A stretch of 64,000 nucleotides of DNA, taken from NCBI GenBank assembly GCA_005784505.1, contig VCAZ01000039.1, forward strand, positions 1,866,001 through 1,930,000, given 5' to 3'. The notes under the pieces are model-generated. The model searched no databases and was not told the DNA's origin. It was given only the letters and a program-made list of their open reading frames with translations. A program made the position numbers and the translations under genes. Origin of the DNA: Bagarius yarrelli (taxonomy: Eukaryota; Chordata; Actinopteri; Siluriformes; Sisoridae). Below, piece by piece: positions 51,001 through 62,400 of the stretch (position 1 is the first letter of the stretch; each line of letters begins with the position of its first letter).

Positions 51001-54000
51001 CAGAGGGTCATCGTTCCATGGTAAACAGATCACCTAATTAAAATAACATATTATAATGCATAATATTTTATTGACAATGCAGAAAGCCACGGTTTTAGTA
51101 CTGCGACATGTGATTGTACCTAGACTTGAAAAGTTTCCAGTTGTACAATAAAATATGACATTTTAGCAATCAACAATAACCTGTAACAATCTGTCGTTGT
51201 TAGGGCCGAGACGGTGGCCATGTCTGCGGCTGCAATTGCCACTGCTAGTAGTGCAGGGCTCTGAACGAAAACGCATACTACTTAAGTATATACTACACTT
51301 AAGTACTTCTTGACTATCGAAAAGTAAGTATGTTTACAGGTAGTATGAACGAATCACATCAACCGTTTTGATATCGTCACGTGACATATGACGAGCCGTG
51401 GGATAGTAAAGTGTACATCGAATGAAAACGTCAATAATCTGGACGGGGGTAGTAGGTCATCTGTAATTACTGTACTAAGGATTTAGACATACTACCCAGT
51501 TTCACCTACTATATAGTACGGAACACTACTAGATAGAAGATTTGGGGGGGGGTTCTTACTATATGACTGTATTAATTCACAAATGACTTTAAACATAATA
51601 CACAGCGTTTCCCTTTGATTGAACGGGTAGCTGTCCGGCAAACTCCGACAAGTACTTGGGAAAAGAAAAGCGAAGGCTGCGATTCCTCATCCCAAAAAAA
51701 TGTGTGAATACGAGGAGTTGACGTGCAAAAAAATAAAGGCAACTGATGACCTGCTTGCTTGGTGCAGAACAACTATGCATTTGCACTACAAGCACACGAT
51801 GAGAGCGTGTGTTCAGTGTGGCTAGAAACACCAAAACACCAATGAACTAGACTCCTTTTTAGGCTACATTCTTATGTAACCGTCTACGTCGTTTAGCAGG
51901 CTACGTTGTCACTGACAGAAATGCTCCTTACTACCAAAAAAAAACCCACAGTGTCATTAAATACCTTGTGTCCATTCTGGTTGGGCTGTGCTGCGATATA
52001 GTTGGTGAAGACTTCATACACACTCTGCTCATTTATTAGCTCCTCTCCCCACATCTTTAAAAGGGCTTCTTTAGGGGACTTGCTCTTCAGGTAGAACAAA
52101 TAATAATCCGTCAACTCACCAAAAGCTGGAGATGAGGAGTTTCCCCTAAAACGGAAGACAGTTACATAAGGACTTGAAAAATATTGTTTTGCTAAATCTA
52201 CTTAAATTTATTCCAAAAAGAAAAATGGGGTAAAAAATATTTAGTAAACAGAATGACCAAGAAACATAAAAAATGATCTAGGTACCATCTCCCATTGGGG
52301 AAATCATCCCAGTCCTGTGTTCTATAGATGTAGCTCTTGGACCTTGTGGACCAGAAGATTGGCCGGACGTCCTCCATCTTTCGTTTGGGATGAGCGCTTA
52401 CAGCCCAAGGCAGACGTCGCCTTCAAAAAAAAAAAAAAAATCAACACTTTCACCTAATATTCCAAAGTGTTTCAAACCGAGAGAAATTCCAACTGTTTGT
52501 TTCATATCTCCGATCTGCTTACCGAGGATCCTCGATCCATAAGCCCAGCTGTCGGAGTACTTCGATTGTAGCCACCTCTCTGTTAAGTGTATAGAAGTGC
52601 AGGCCAGGCACGTCGCCGCTGTTCAGTAGCACCTTACACATCTCTACCGCCTGCTGGATGCCATAGTTCCGAATGGCGGCGTCATTGTCTTTGATGGGCT
52701 CGATTACTTTCATGATTTCCTCTGGCACCTCCAGCTTAGACAGTTTGACCAGCTGACGTAGGGAGTGGTAACCCTGTGCAAAAAATACAATAAATCTGAA
52801 GCAGTGGACGAACTGCTATTAAGAAACATTTTCAAAACCTTCTGACCAATCAGATTAGAGAACTGAATAGAACAGCAGTGTGATGCAACAAATCACTACT
52901 CTTAACTCAGAAGTAATACATACAACAAATGACTGCTTAAGAGCACAATTTTAGCAAAGTCTACAAAAGGGGGTAGATCGTTTTCATATTTGGCTCCTAA
53001 TCTTTGTAATGGCCTTTCTGACAGTGTTTGGGGTTCAGACATAATCTCCCAGTTTAAATATAGATTAAATCTCTTTGGCCAGGCATACACATAACATATC
53101 CCATAAGCTTATGCTCCAGACACATTATCAGCTAGTGCCTAGGGTTAGGGTAAGCATCCTGAGGCAGCATCAATGAGAAGAGACCAACCCTGCATGCATC
53201 CTGAGGCATCCAGAGATTGTGGCAGCACTGGTAGACCTTTAGTAAAAGGGGCCAACCCTGCATGCATCCTGAGGCATCCAGAGATTGTGGCAGCACTGGT
53301 AGACCTTTAGTAAAGGGGCCAAACCCTGTGAGCATTCTGAGGCATCCAGAGATTGTGGCAGCACTGGTAGACCTTTAGTAAAAGGGGCCAACCCTGCATG
53401 CATCCTGAGGCATCCAGAGATTGTGGCAGCACTGGTAGACCTTCAATAAGAAGAGACCAACCCTGCAAGTCTGGTTTATCTCAAGGTTTCTTTCTCGTCA
53501 CATCTAAGGGATTTTTTCCTTGCTACGGTCGCCCCAGGCTTGCTCACTAGGGACGTTTTTTAACATTAATCATGGACTTTTGTATTGTTACTTATCTTCT
53601 GTAAAGCTGCTTTGAGACAATGTCCCAGTAAAATAATTCAGCTTATAATGCTTTACACAGGATTTTTTTTTTTTTTATTATTCAGGCTTAGTTTAAAGTA
53701 CCTGAAGGGGGAAAATGCCAGGCAGAATGGGGCATGTGATACCAATAGCTCTGCAGTCCTTAAGGAATTTCAGAAAGGTTTCGGCTCGGAAAAAGAGCTG
53801 AGTCACAACAAAGTGTGCTCCTGCATCCACTTTCTCTTTTAAGCGTTTCAGGTCGTCTTCATAGCTTTCAGCTTCTGGGTGGCCAGTCGGATAACCTGAT
53901 CATTACAGAAGAAAAAAAAACACTGTACACAAAAGGGTTTAATAAATAGCTGGATCAGGTGGTCTGAGATTAAGAATCACATGACACTGTACAGAATTAG

Positions 54001-54715
54001 AATGGTGCAATTGGCCAATAAAACACAATGCTTACCAGCGACACAAATATCAAAGTAGTCATCAAATTCACTGCGGATGTGTTTCACCAGGTCGACAGCA
54101 TAATTGAACCCTTCTTCTTCTTCTTCCCAGTCCGCTCCGACTGGATCTGCACAGATATGTTGTGGTTATGTACTGCAGGACAGAAAACGATGCATCCAAT
54201 AGTCAAATCTCGATCCGACCGGGTATCTAACCTCCCCTCAACGCCATGATGTTCTTCAGTCCCAGGTGCTTGGCCTTGTTCAGATAGAAGGTCAGCTTCT
54301 CTTTGGTTTGCTTGCAGCAGGTCAGGTGCAGAACGCTCTCCAGGCCACAGTAATTGACCGCTGTGCTAGCGATCATCATGGACGATGTCTCTTTATCTGA
54401 GCCGGGATCTCCCGCTGGATGCCAAGTGATGTCAATGAAGAGAGGACCACCAGATCCCATATGGTCAAATCTACAAGAGGAAGTGAATTATACCAATCAG
54501 CAACCTACCGAAATTTACAGATTAAATGCTACAACATTTATGCCAAGTTAATAGTAACAAGTTTATATTAAAAACATGGTATAGATGGATGGACAGATTA
54601 ATAAATCGATCGATAGATAGATTGATCAATCAATAGACATAAAGAGATAGACAGACGGATAGATATACCGATAGATAAATAGACAGACAGATAGTTAGCC
54701 AGAAGACAGACAGAC

Positions 54716-54746
<31 letters not shown>

Positions 54747-55440
54747 CTTTCTACGAAAAATCTTAATGCTACAGTATATAGAGACAACCTGTTCGCAACA
54801 GTGTGGGAAGAGGCCACATACAGGTGTGTTTAAGTATTCAAATCAGCAAAACTACTAACTGAAAGATCAGGGTTTGATTCCCAGCACCACCAATATACCA
54901 CTACTGGGCCCCTGAGCAAGGATTTTATAAAAGTAATAATTTTATGTCGCTTTGTATAAAAGCGTCTGCCAAATTGCTGTAAAAGTTTATTTAGACTAAA
55001 AAAAAATACATTCACCTATGGCGCCTATTTTGTGCCTGGATTAAAGTGTTATAGTCTTGGCTCTAAAAACTACAGGTCATGAGTTTTAATCCCAAAATCC
55101 CCAATCTACAGATAACTTTAAGTCCGTCTGAATGAGAGTGAAGATAAATGTATAGAATGGATTCTGGAGGTAAAAGGAAACTAGAGAACCCATAAAAACA
55201 CCTGGAAATCAGGTTGACAGCACCGCCAGCTGTGCGAGGAGGAAAGAACTCGAGGGAGAACCAGCGGTCGCCGGATTCAATGCGCCGCTTTATCTTGTCT
55301 CTCAGCCGGTTGCAGCGGTCGGACTCCCCGACAGGAGTCGAGCATCTGGAACTTTCTTTAGAACTTTCCCCGCTGTTACTCGCGCCGCTCGAGTCGCATT
55401 TAAATGACCGACACCCGGTCTCTTCCCTCTGGTTCACCAT
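47395..55440 (-). CDS. mthfr: 5,10-methylenetetrahydrofolate reductase, complete
   Basis: Eleven coding exons in transcript order: 55440-55202, 54470-54232, 54146-54036, 53895-53702, 52773-52523, 52420-52286, 52145-51965, 51033-50851, 50771-50670, 50576-50457, 47610-47395. They total 1,971 nt, 656 residues, the same length as human MTHFR. The enzyme uses FAD and NADPH to reduce 5,10-methylene-THF to 5-methyl-THF, the methyl donor for methionine synthesis, in the cytosol. A Ser-rich N-terminus ends in a Thr-Pro site (Thr35, matching the human priming phosphosite Thr34). The catalytic domain covers about 45-338 with the active-site Glu in SLEFFPP (Glu64), the FAD-site TWHPAGDPGSDKETSSM segment and the ALRGDP loop (Asp160). 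A basic linker near 355-363 leads to the SAM-inhibited regulatory domain (to 656). The start ATG has G at -3 and +4. Introns carry a LINE fragment, GATA arrays, a SINE and an inverted-repeat element. It is head to head with clcn6. Confidence 0.98.
47735..48361. repeat. Interrupted GATA/GACA array in last mthfr intron
   Basis: GATA runs alternate with a conserved spacer ATAGGATAGCTAGATACAG that recurs at least ten times at 42-74 bp spacing. The long minus frame through it encodes only Ile/Ser/Leu/Tyr repeats. Confidence 0.92.
48560..48700 (+). repeat. Three-copy dispersed repeat, copy 3
   Basis: GTTTCCATCAAGTTGTTCAG and GATTAGTCACATGGGTTTTT parallel 21640-21860; located in mthfr intron 10. 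Confidence 0.45.
49561..49928. mobile_element. Non-autonomous inverted-repeat element, hAT-like, in mthfr intron 10
   Basis: AGGGCTGTGTAA near 49563 and TTACACAGCCCT near 49917 are inverted repeats. The interior is rich in GATAC/GTATCG phrases on both sides (TATCGATATTTTAA, GTATCGTGACCC), as seen in fish hAT-derived elements. An exact 8-bp target duplication was not evident. Confidence 0.6.
52900..53640 (+). mobile_element. Non-LTR retrotransposon 3' end in mthfr intron 4
   Basis: The plus strand reads RSFSYLAPNLCNGLSDSVWG and then SDIISQFKYRLNLF to a TAA at 53092-53094. This is the familiar C-terminus of fish CR1/L2/Rex-type LINE reverse transcriptases. After a minisatellite the element ends with AAGCTGCTTTGAGACAATGT (about 53606-53625). 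It is antisense to mthfr. Confidence 0.8.
53130..53465. repeat. 68-bp minisatellite inside the LINE 3' UTR
   Basis: CTGAGGCATCCAGAGATTG recurs at 53201, 53269, 53337 (one base changed) and 53405, exactly 68 bp apart, with partial units on both sides. Confidence 0.93.
54598..54745. repeat. GATA/GACA microsatellite in mthfr intron 1
   Basis: Degenerate GATA, GACA and GATC units ending in a pure (GATA)n run at about 54717-54743. Confidence 0.88.
54833..54990 (+). mobile_element. tRNA-derived SINE, 5' diverged, in mthfr intron 1
   Basis: B box GGTTTGATTCC, centre GGGCCCCTGAGCAAGG and tail GCGTCTGCCAAATTGCTG are clear; the A-box region is decayed. Antisense to mthfr. Confidence 0.82.
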
Positions 55441-56470
55441 GACTCCTAAACCCACAGCTCACAATAAATTACACGGTCGACAAAACAACATACAGCCAAA
55501 TAAACATTTTATTATTTATCCATACAAGACGAGTAAAATAAACAAATAAATGCTGAGTTGTTTTGTTGTTGAGTTGTTTTTTAACTATCAGCGTGTTTAT
55601 AAACATGAGCTCAAAGCATGGTTAGCCAGCTAGCTTAAAAAGCTATTTGGTAGATTATCTTACCCGAAACGACTATATAATAATAACAGCAATAAATAAT
55701 GTTTACCTTTAATGATTTCCTATGTATTAAAATTACAAAATATATGCGTGTAGGAAAGTTCCTCGATTAAATGCCCCAGCATCCGCCTTATGGTGTTATT
55801 ATAAATAGAGTGGGTGGAGCTTTAGGGCATCGAACACATCCCCGTTAAACAAGGCGCAGGGGAGGGGTCTGCAACCGAAATGCGCAGACACTGTTAAAAA
55901 TTCATTTTAACACACATTTAAACAGTTTATGTATGCGTTACAAGCATCATAATATTTATGAGGGCATGGAAATAATTTAGTTCGTGTTGATTATCTGTAA
56001 TTATCTGTAATATTTTTATTTTTTAAACTTTTTTTTTTCGAACAATGGACGTACAAAGGCGGTTACATATCATTTACATCAGCTTAAAGAGAATTTAAAA
56101 CACAGTGATAAAATAAAATAAACAAAATACATACATTTTTATTTCTATTATCAAAAAAGTACATTACATACATTACAATTAGTTATTAAGGCTTTATATG
56201 TAGTTTTTGTTTTGTTTCTGATTTTCTTTTATTGTATATTAGTAGTAATTAATTTAGTTAAATTTGTATATTTAGATTCTGATTTGCATTTTGCAACTAA
56301 AAGTATTTACCTAATATATTCAATAAGTTTCGTATCGTCTGTAACTTTATTAAAATAAAATGGTTCTGCGCAAATCGTGCGCCGAAACAGATCCCACGAA
56401 GGTGCCCTTCCTGGCGTCTCTGTAGCTCACGTGATGCGCGTGGCATGCCTACCAGTGTATGATGCTGAAG
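55441..56470. promoter_or_regulatory. Putative bidirectional mthfr/clcn6 promoter
   Basis: This 1,030-bp gap separates the divergent start codons of mthfr (-) and clcn6 (+). The mthfr-side part has a GGGGAGGGG block near 55860 and TGCGCA (55881-55886), an NRF1-like half site. The clcn6-proximal part has another TGCGCA near 56367 and a palindromic E-box TCACGTGA (56427-56434) about 40 bp before the ATG. The middle, 55920-56350, is AT-rich without recognisable sites. Head-to-head orientation of the two genes is also known in mammals; shared regulation is inference. Confidence 0.6.
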
Positions 56471-59400
56471 ATGGCGTGTTGTGGGAGCTGTTTGTGCTGT
56501 CAGTGCTGTTGCACAGAAGGAGAAACCAGAACCCCAGAGGAACTGGTAGGCTTCATGTTTATTAAATTCTGCCTTATTGTTCCATATAGCAACTAAAAGA
56601 GAACAGCATTTCCAGCATCCTGTCGGCGTTTTTCGGTTGCAGGCTGTGTGTTTTGCTTGGTGCTATAGCTAGCAGAGATTCCCCCATCCAGGCTCCACCC
56701 TCTGTTTTCATTCTACACAACAGAACAAAAATCAGGGCTTTGATCAAACTGCGATGATTCCGTGATCAGAGTCTTTAGATTGGACAGATTTATCTTTAGT
56801 GGATCTGGGTGGTTCAGTCTACTCTTTTCATTCCTGGTCATTCCTGGTCATCTGGTTTACTGTCATTTAGCTCGCATCAATAGATCACAGCTGTGTTCAT
56901 CAATGTAAATGTAAATGCCTTTATTTTTTTACAGCAGAGTGAAATTTGTTTCTTCGCATACCCCATCTTAGTAAAATGGGGTCAGAGCGCAGGGTCAGCT
57001 ATAAACCAGCACCTCTGGAGCAGGAAGGGTTAAGGGCCTTGCTCAAGGGCCCAACAGTGATTGGCTTGCCGGTGGTGGGGATTGAACCCAGGTGTTTCTT
57101 GTCTTCGGATCAACAGCGGGCGGTGGTTGGGCTCGAACACAGGTCTTCCTGGTCTCCAGATCGGCAACTCAGCGCTTTAAATAAATAAAATATATAAAAT
57201 ATTTAACTTTATTGTCATTGTGCAAGGTACATGTACAGAGCCAATGAAATGCATTTTTCACATATCCCATCTTGGTAGGTTGGGGGTCAGGGCTCAGGGT
57301 CGGCTATGATGCAGCGCACCTGGAGCAGGAAGGGTTGAGCGTCTTGCTCAGGGACCCAGCAGTGGTTGGCTTGCCGGTGGTGGGGCTTGAGCCCAGGTGT
57401 TTCTGGTCTTCAGATCAGCAACTCAGCACCTTAACCATTTGAGCCACCAACTGCCACCTTTTTTTTAATCATTTGAGGCAACAAAATGACTCCTTGCGTC
57501 GTAAATCTGTGCAATACTTCATGTATTTAATGACGATTAACATGAGCTATTGCGAACCATAAGGGTGCCATTTTTTTCTTCTGCAATAAGCACAATATTA
57601 GGCCCAAAGTTCATAGACACCTTGCCATACATTTACATTCACAGTATTTGGCAGACGCCCTTATTCGGACTGACATAATTTAATTTTAAACATCTGATCA
57701 ATTAAGGGTTAAAAGGGGCTCAACAATAGAAGATTGGTGGTGCTTGGAATCGAACCCCGATCTTCCAATTAGCAGTCCAGCAATGAAATAGCTCCCTACC
57801 AGCACACCCATGTAAATGTGTCCTCTCTAAAATGTTGCCAAATTGTCTGAAGCACACAGAATGTCTTTCTATGTCTTTTTATTCATAACCCTGTACATAT
57901 ATGATGTCATTTCCGGAAAGTTTTAATTAAATGATAAAGGGAAAAGAGGCTATGTCAATGTCATTTATTTATAAACTCATTGTTTCTATTTGCCAGACGA
58001 TCCTGGGCGAAACCAGGGAGGACGAAGATGAAATCTTACCACGGAAAGACTACGAGGTGTCATTACATCAGCGCATTTTTTTAATTAAATAATGAACTCC
58101 TTTTTTTTTAACTTATTATTATTATTATGTACTATTATTGTTGCAATATTAGTCTAGATACATAGTTCCTATAAATCCACAATTGTTTCTTACACTTTTC
58201 CAGCCTGCACTTTATCCACTTCATTCATACAGCTACATGTTTAGCATCTCTATTTCATACATTCTTTCCTAATTTTATACATTCATATATTAAAATGAGG
58301 TTTTTTATATAGATTGAATCGAAAACATTGAACTTTTAGCTACTGCGGAGATGGTTTTAATGCTTCACACTGTACCTTTACAGAGTCTGGATTATGACCG
58401 GTGTATTAATGAGCCCTATGTGGAGGTGCTGGAAGGGATGGACAATAGGGTAAGTGTTGACGTCAGATTGCTTTGTGTTGCTGCTACGGTGATTATTTGC
58501 TTCTTGATAACATTTTTTTTTATTTCGTTCCAGAAAGCTAAAAAGTATGAAGCTGTCAAGTGGATGCTAGTGTTTGCTATCGGAGTGTCTACAGGACTGG
58601 TATGATAAGTTATGTAATGAATGATCCAAAATCACATACTAACCAAGTACGTACTTTCCGACTGTCATGAATGAAATCTGGATGAGATTTGGATCCACCG
58701 TTTTGATATTGACACATGACATCCATTTCACAGCAGCACAAATTCAAAGTCAGATAATGTTTAATCTGTTTAACCCTGTCAGACCACTAGAGGGCAACAA
58801 CAACACTTTGCCAAAGACTTTGTTTTGATTATCCCTTTGTTCTGTGTAGTGCTGGTAATGTGAGTCTTGTCCTGCCTGTAAGCGATATCTGTGGCTCTAC
58901 TCCGTCAGACCGCTAGAGGGCTTAAACAAGAACAATTTATATACAAAGAAACAATTTGTTCTCTTTAAGCATTTAAAGCTCCTTTACGCACTTGAAAAGT
59001 ATCGCATAGTCGCTTTCTACCACTTGACAAGTCGTCTTTCCCACGGGATCGTGCGATAGTACATCGTATACATACTCGTATACTGAAGACTCGGAAGTAC
59101 TGTTCGCCAGTTTCGCATACTATATTAGGGAAGTTTGTGAATTTAGATGGGGCCATAGTATAGTAACAGTTAGAGCCATAGTATAGGTAATTTTAGAGCT
59201 TTTAACTCGAGGGGCAATTACTTCAGACTTTTGTGGTGCCTCACCTATAGAACATTTAGCACACACAGACAGACCAAGTATACACTGAATACAAATAATT
59301 AAAAATTAAATTAAACATATTGCTTCAGGTAGCTGTATTATAAAAAATAAAGCATGATGTCAGACTGTACTGGGATGGTTAGGATGTTCTATAGTTTTTG

Positions 59401-62400
59401 ATAAGTTCTTTCTTTTTCAGATTGGCGTCTTTGTCGATTTCTTCGTTCACCTTTTCACCCAGCTGAAGTTCAGACTCGTGGGAAAATGTATCCTCCCTTA
59501 CGACGTTGTGTAGCTTTGGTAATACAGCATTATTGTAATCTACTCATGAAAGGTGATCCTTAATCTGCCGTTCAGCTGTGGAGGAGTGCAGTGAAAATGG
59601 CTGCCTGGCTCTGTCATTGCTTGAACTTCTTGCATTCAATATGGCATTTGTGTTTCTCGCCAGTATCCTGGTCCTGATCGAGGTAACAGAGCGTTACACA
59701 TCTCCAACATTGTAATCACATCTAATGTAACCGGATCATTATCATCACTCTTGGGTTGAGAAGTACATGACATCACTACTTAAACCTTAGCTTGGAAGTT
59801 AAATGTAATACTGTACAATTCAAAGTGTTCAGGATCGGATTTCTTATTTCTCCTTACGTTCGGTATAATGGCTAAATCTCTGTTGTGCATTTGTCTAAAC
59901 CCTGTTTCTGTTTGAATGCGTTCATTGTGTTGTTTTAGCCCGTGGCTGCCGGATCAGGCATTCCAGAAATTAAAAGTTACCTGAACGGAGTGAAAATCCC
60001 AGGAATCGTGCGTCTGCGCACCTTCGTTTGCAAAGCCGCTGGGGTTCTGTTCGCTGTAGCTGGAGGTAGTAACGCGCCCTGGCAATAAAGATGCCGATTA
60101 GGGTGTCCATCCGTATGATTAATGTCATGTCAAAAGATCATTGTGTGATTTGTACATTTTGCCCTAAAAGGCTCTAAAATAACATATTCATTTTTCTATT
60201 AAAAGATATTAATTGTCGAACTTATTTTTTTCAGCTTGATGAATTAAACAGGTTAAATGTGAAGCGTTTGTGTCTTTAGGTTTGTTCGTGGGAAAAGAAG
60301 GACCCATGATTCACAGCGGAGCCATCGTAGGAGCAGGACTCCCCCAGGTACATACTTGCAAACCTTCTTAGTAATTATCCTTTTTTAATACTCAACATCT
60401 ACATCAATGATGTAATGTCGTGTTCTAGAGAAATAATTTCATAAAGCATCAATGTTTCCACCCTTAAATAATTTTTCTATATGTTTCACTATTATTAGTG
60501 TTGTAAGAATGTAATGTTTTTGTTTGCATTCATGGTTAATGCCGTAAAAAATCCCCATCAGACCACCAAAAGGCAACAACAGTTTGCCAAAGCCTTTGTT
60601 TTGGTTATCCCTTTGTTCTGTGTGTGGAAAGTAATGTGATTCCCCCCCCCCATTCTGGTATTGGTGGGTTCCTTTATTGCCTTTAGTTGTTTAGTTGTTT
60701 GTTTGTTTTTTTATTAAGTTTTATGTAGAATCTCATGCTCCAGTGTTTGTCTAGCTTTTGCTCTGCTAACACTGTCATTTTGTTGCCGTGCATCCGTGTT
60801 ACGTTACGTTACGTTACGCTACGTTAAGTTATGTTGCCATACTATGTGTTTGTGCTCAGTAACTGTTATGTTATGCTGTTACGTTATGCTGCCACACTAT
60901 GTGTTTGTGCTTAGTAACTGTTATGTTGCGTGTAGTTACAATATGTTATTTTGCCATACTATGTTTTTGTGCTTCATAACTGTTACGTTATTTTGCCATA
61001 CTATGTGTTTGTGCTTAGTAACTGTTACAATATGGTAACTTACGTTATTTTGCCATACTATGTGTTTGTGCTTAGTAACTGTTTTCGTATAATTGTTTTT
61101 TTTACGTCGTTCATTATCAAACTTACATTTCTGCACCTGCAACTGCTTCCATTCATGATCAAAACTGCAGCTTGTCGCATTACAAAGAAGCCATTTGCAA
61201 TATTTTCCTGCATCAACAAACCTAACGTTATAGCTTTTGTCGCTGTATGCCCTTCTGACCAGTCTGACGTGAGATTTCAACAGCAACGTTTTTTTCAATA
61301 GTGTTTCCATATATTACTGTAGTAGTAGTTATGCTGCTTATTTACTGTTGTTATTGTTTTTAAGTATGATCTTAAATATGTTTCAAAAAAATATATGTTT
61401 TAATTTAGTTTCAGAGCATCACCTTTAAGAAAATCCGCTTTCAGTTTCCCTACTTTCGTAGCGACAGGTAAGAGCGTCAGCAACGTGCTGTTAACTTTAT
61501 ATATACGTATTTACAATTATGTGTTTAATGTATGCAAGGGTATCAAAAAGTTTCCAGACACACCAACAGATGGCAGCTAAAGGCTGTGTCTTCTGGCGTG
61601 TCTTGAACATTTTTAATACCTGATAGCTGTGATCCTTAACGATATTTATTCGTGTCTACTGCTATGTTTATGAGTTGCTTCTCTCTTTTTCAGGGATAAA
61701 AGGGATTTTGTGTCTGCGGGAGCTGCAGCAGGAGTGGCTGCAGCGTTCGGGGCTCCTATCGGGGGTACTCTGTTCAGTCTGGAGGAAGGATCGTCTTTTT
61801 GGAACCAAGCTCTCACGTGGAAAGTGGTGAGGAAGAGCTTGGAATCGAAATTAAGACTTGCATCCTGTTTGTTGTTATAGCGTTCAGATGAAACTTTAGA
61901 CTTTGGTAATATTTTGTGTTAAAAATATGCCAGACAATAAACGAATCATTATTTCCTTTTTGTATATTAGTTGTTCTGCTCCATGTCGGCCACCTTCACG
62001 CTCAACTTCTTTCGTTCTGGAATCAACTACAACAAATGGGGTTCCTTCCAGCTCCCGGGTCTGCTAAACTTTGGAGAGTTTAAGGTAAAAGTACATTGAA
62101 TGCTATGGGTTGTTGAACAATCTGCCACTGCTGAGCCTTAAGCTAGGCTAGGCTCTCTGGGGTGCTGTATTATAGCTGACCATGAGCTTCAATCCCAGCT
62201 TCCTAACAAGCTGGAATATAAGAAGAAAATGTCATTCTATTTATTATATTTAAAAAAATCATCATGCTTGCTTTTAAGTTGTTGGCACGATAAGTGAATT
62301 TTCCCCAAAAATGTTATTGAATTAAAAAAACCCTCTTATTTAAGAATCTGATTTTCAATTGTTATGTGTCTTTTCTCTGGCCAGTGTCAAGATGGGGATA

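Noticed and set aside
55441..55455. Upstream start for mthfr
   Set aside because: The codon at 55455-55453 is GTG, not ATG; the ATG at 55440 has good context and matches the family start.
60936..61310. 124-codon minus-strand frame with repeated KHKHIVWQNN motif
   Set aside because: Translation of the minisatellite in clcn6 intron 8, antisense to the gene.
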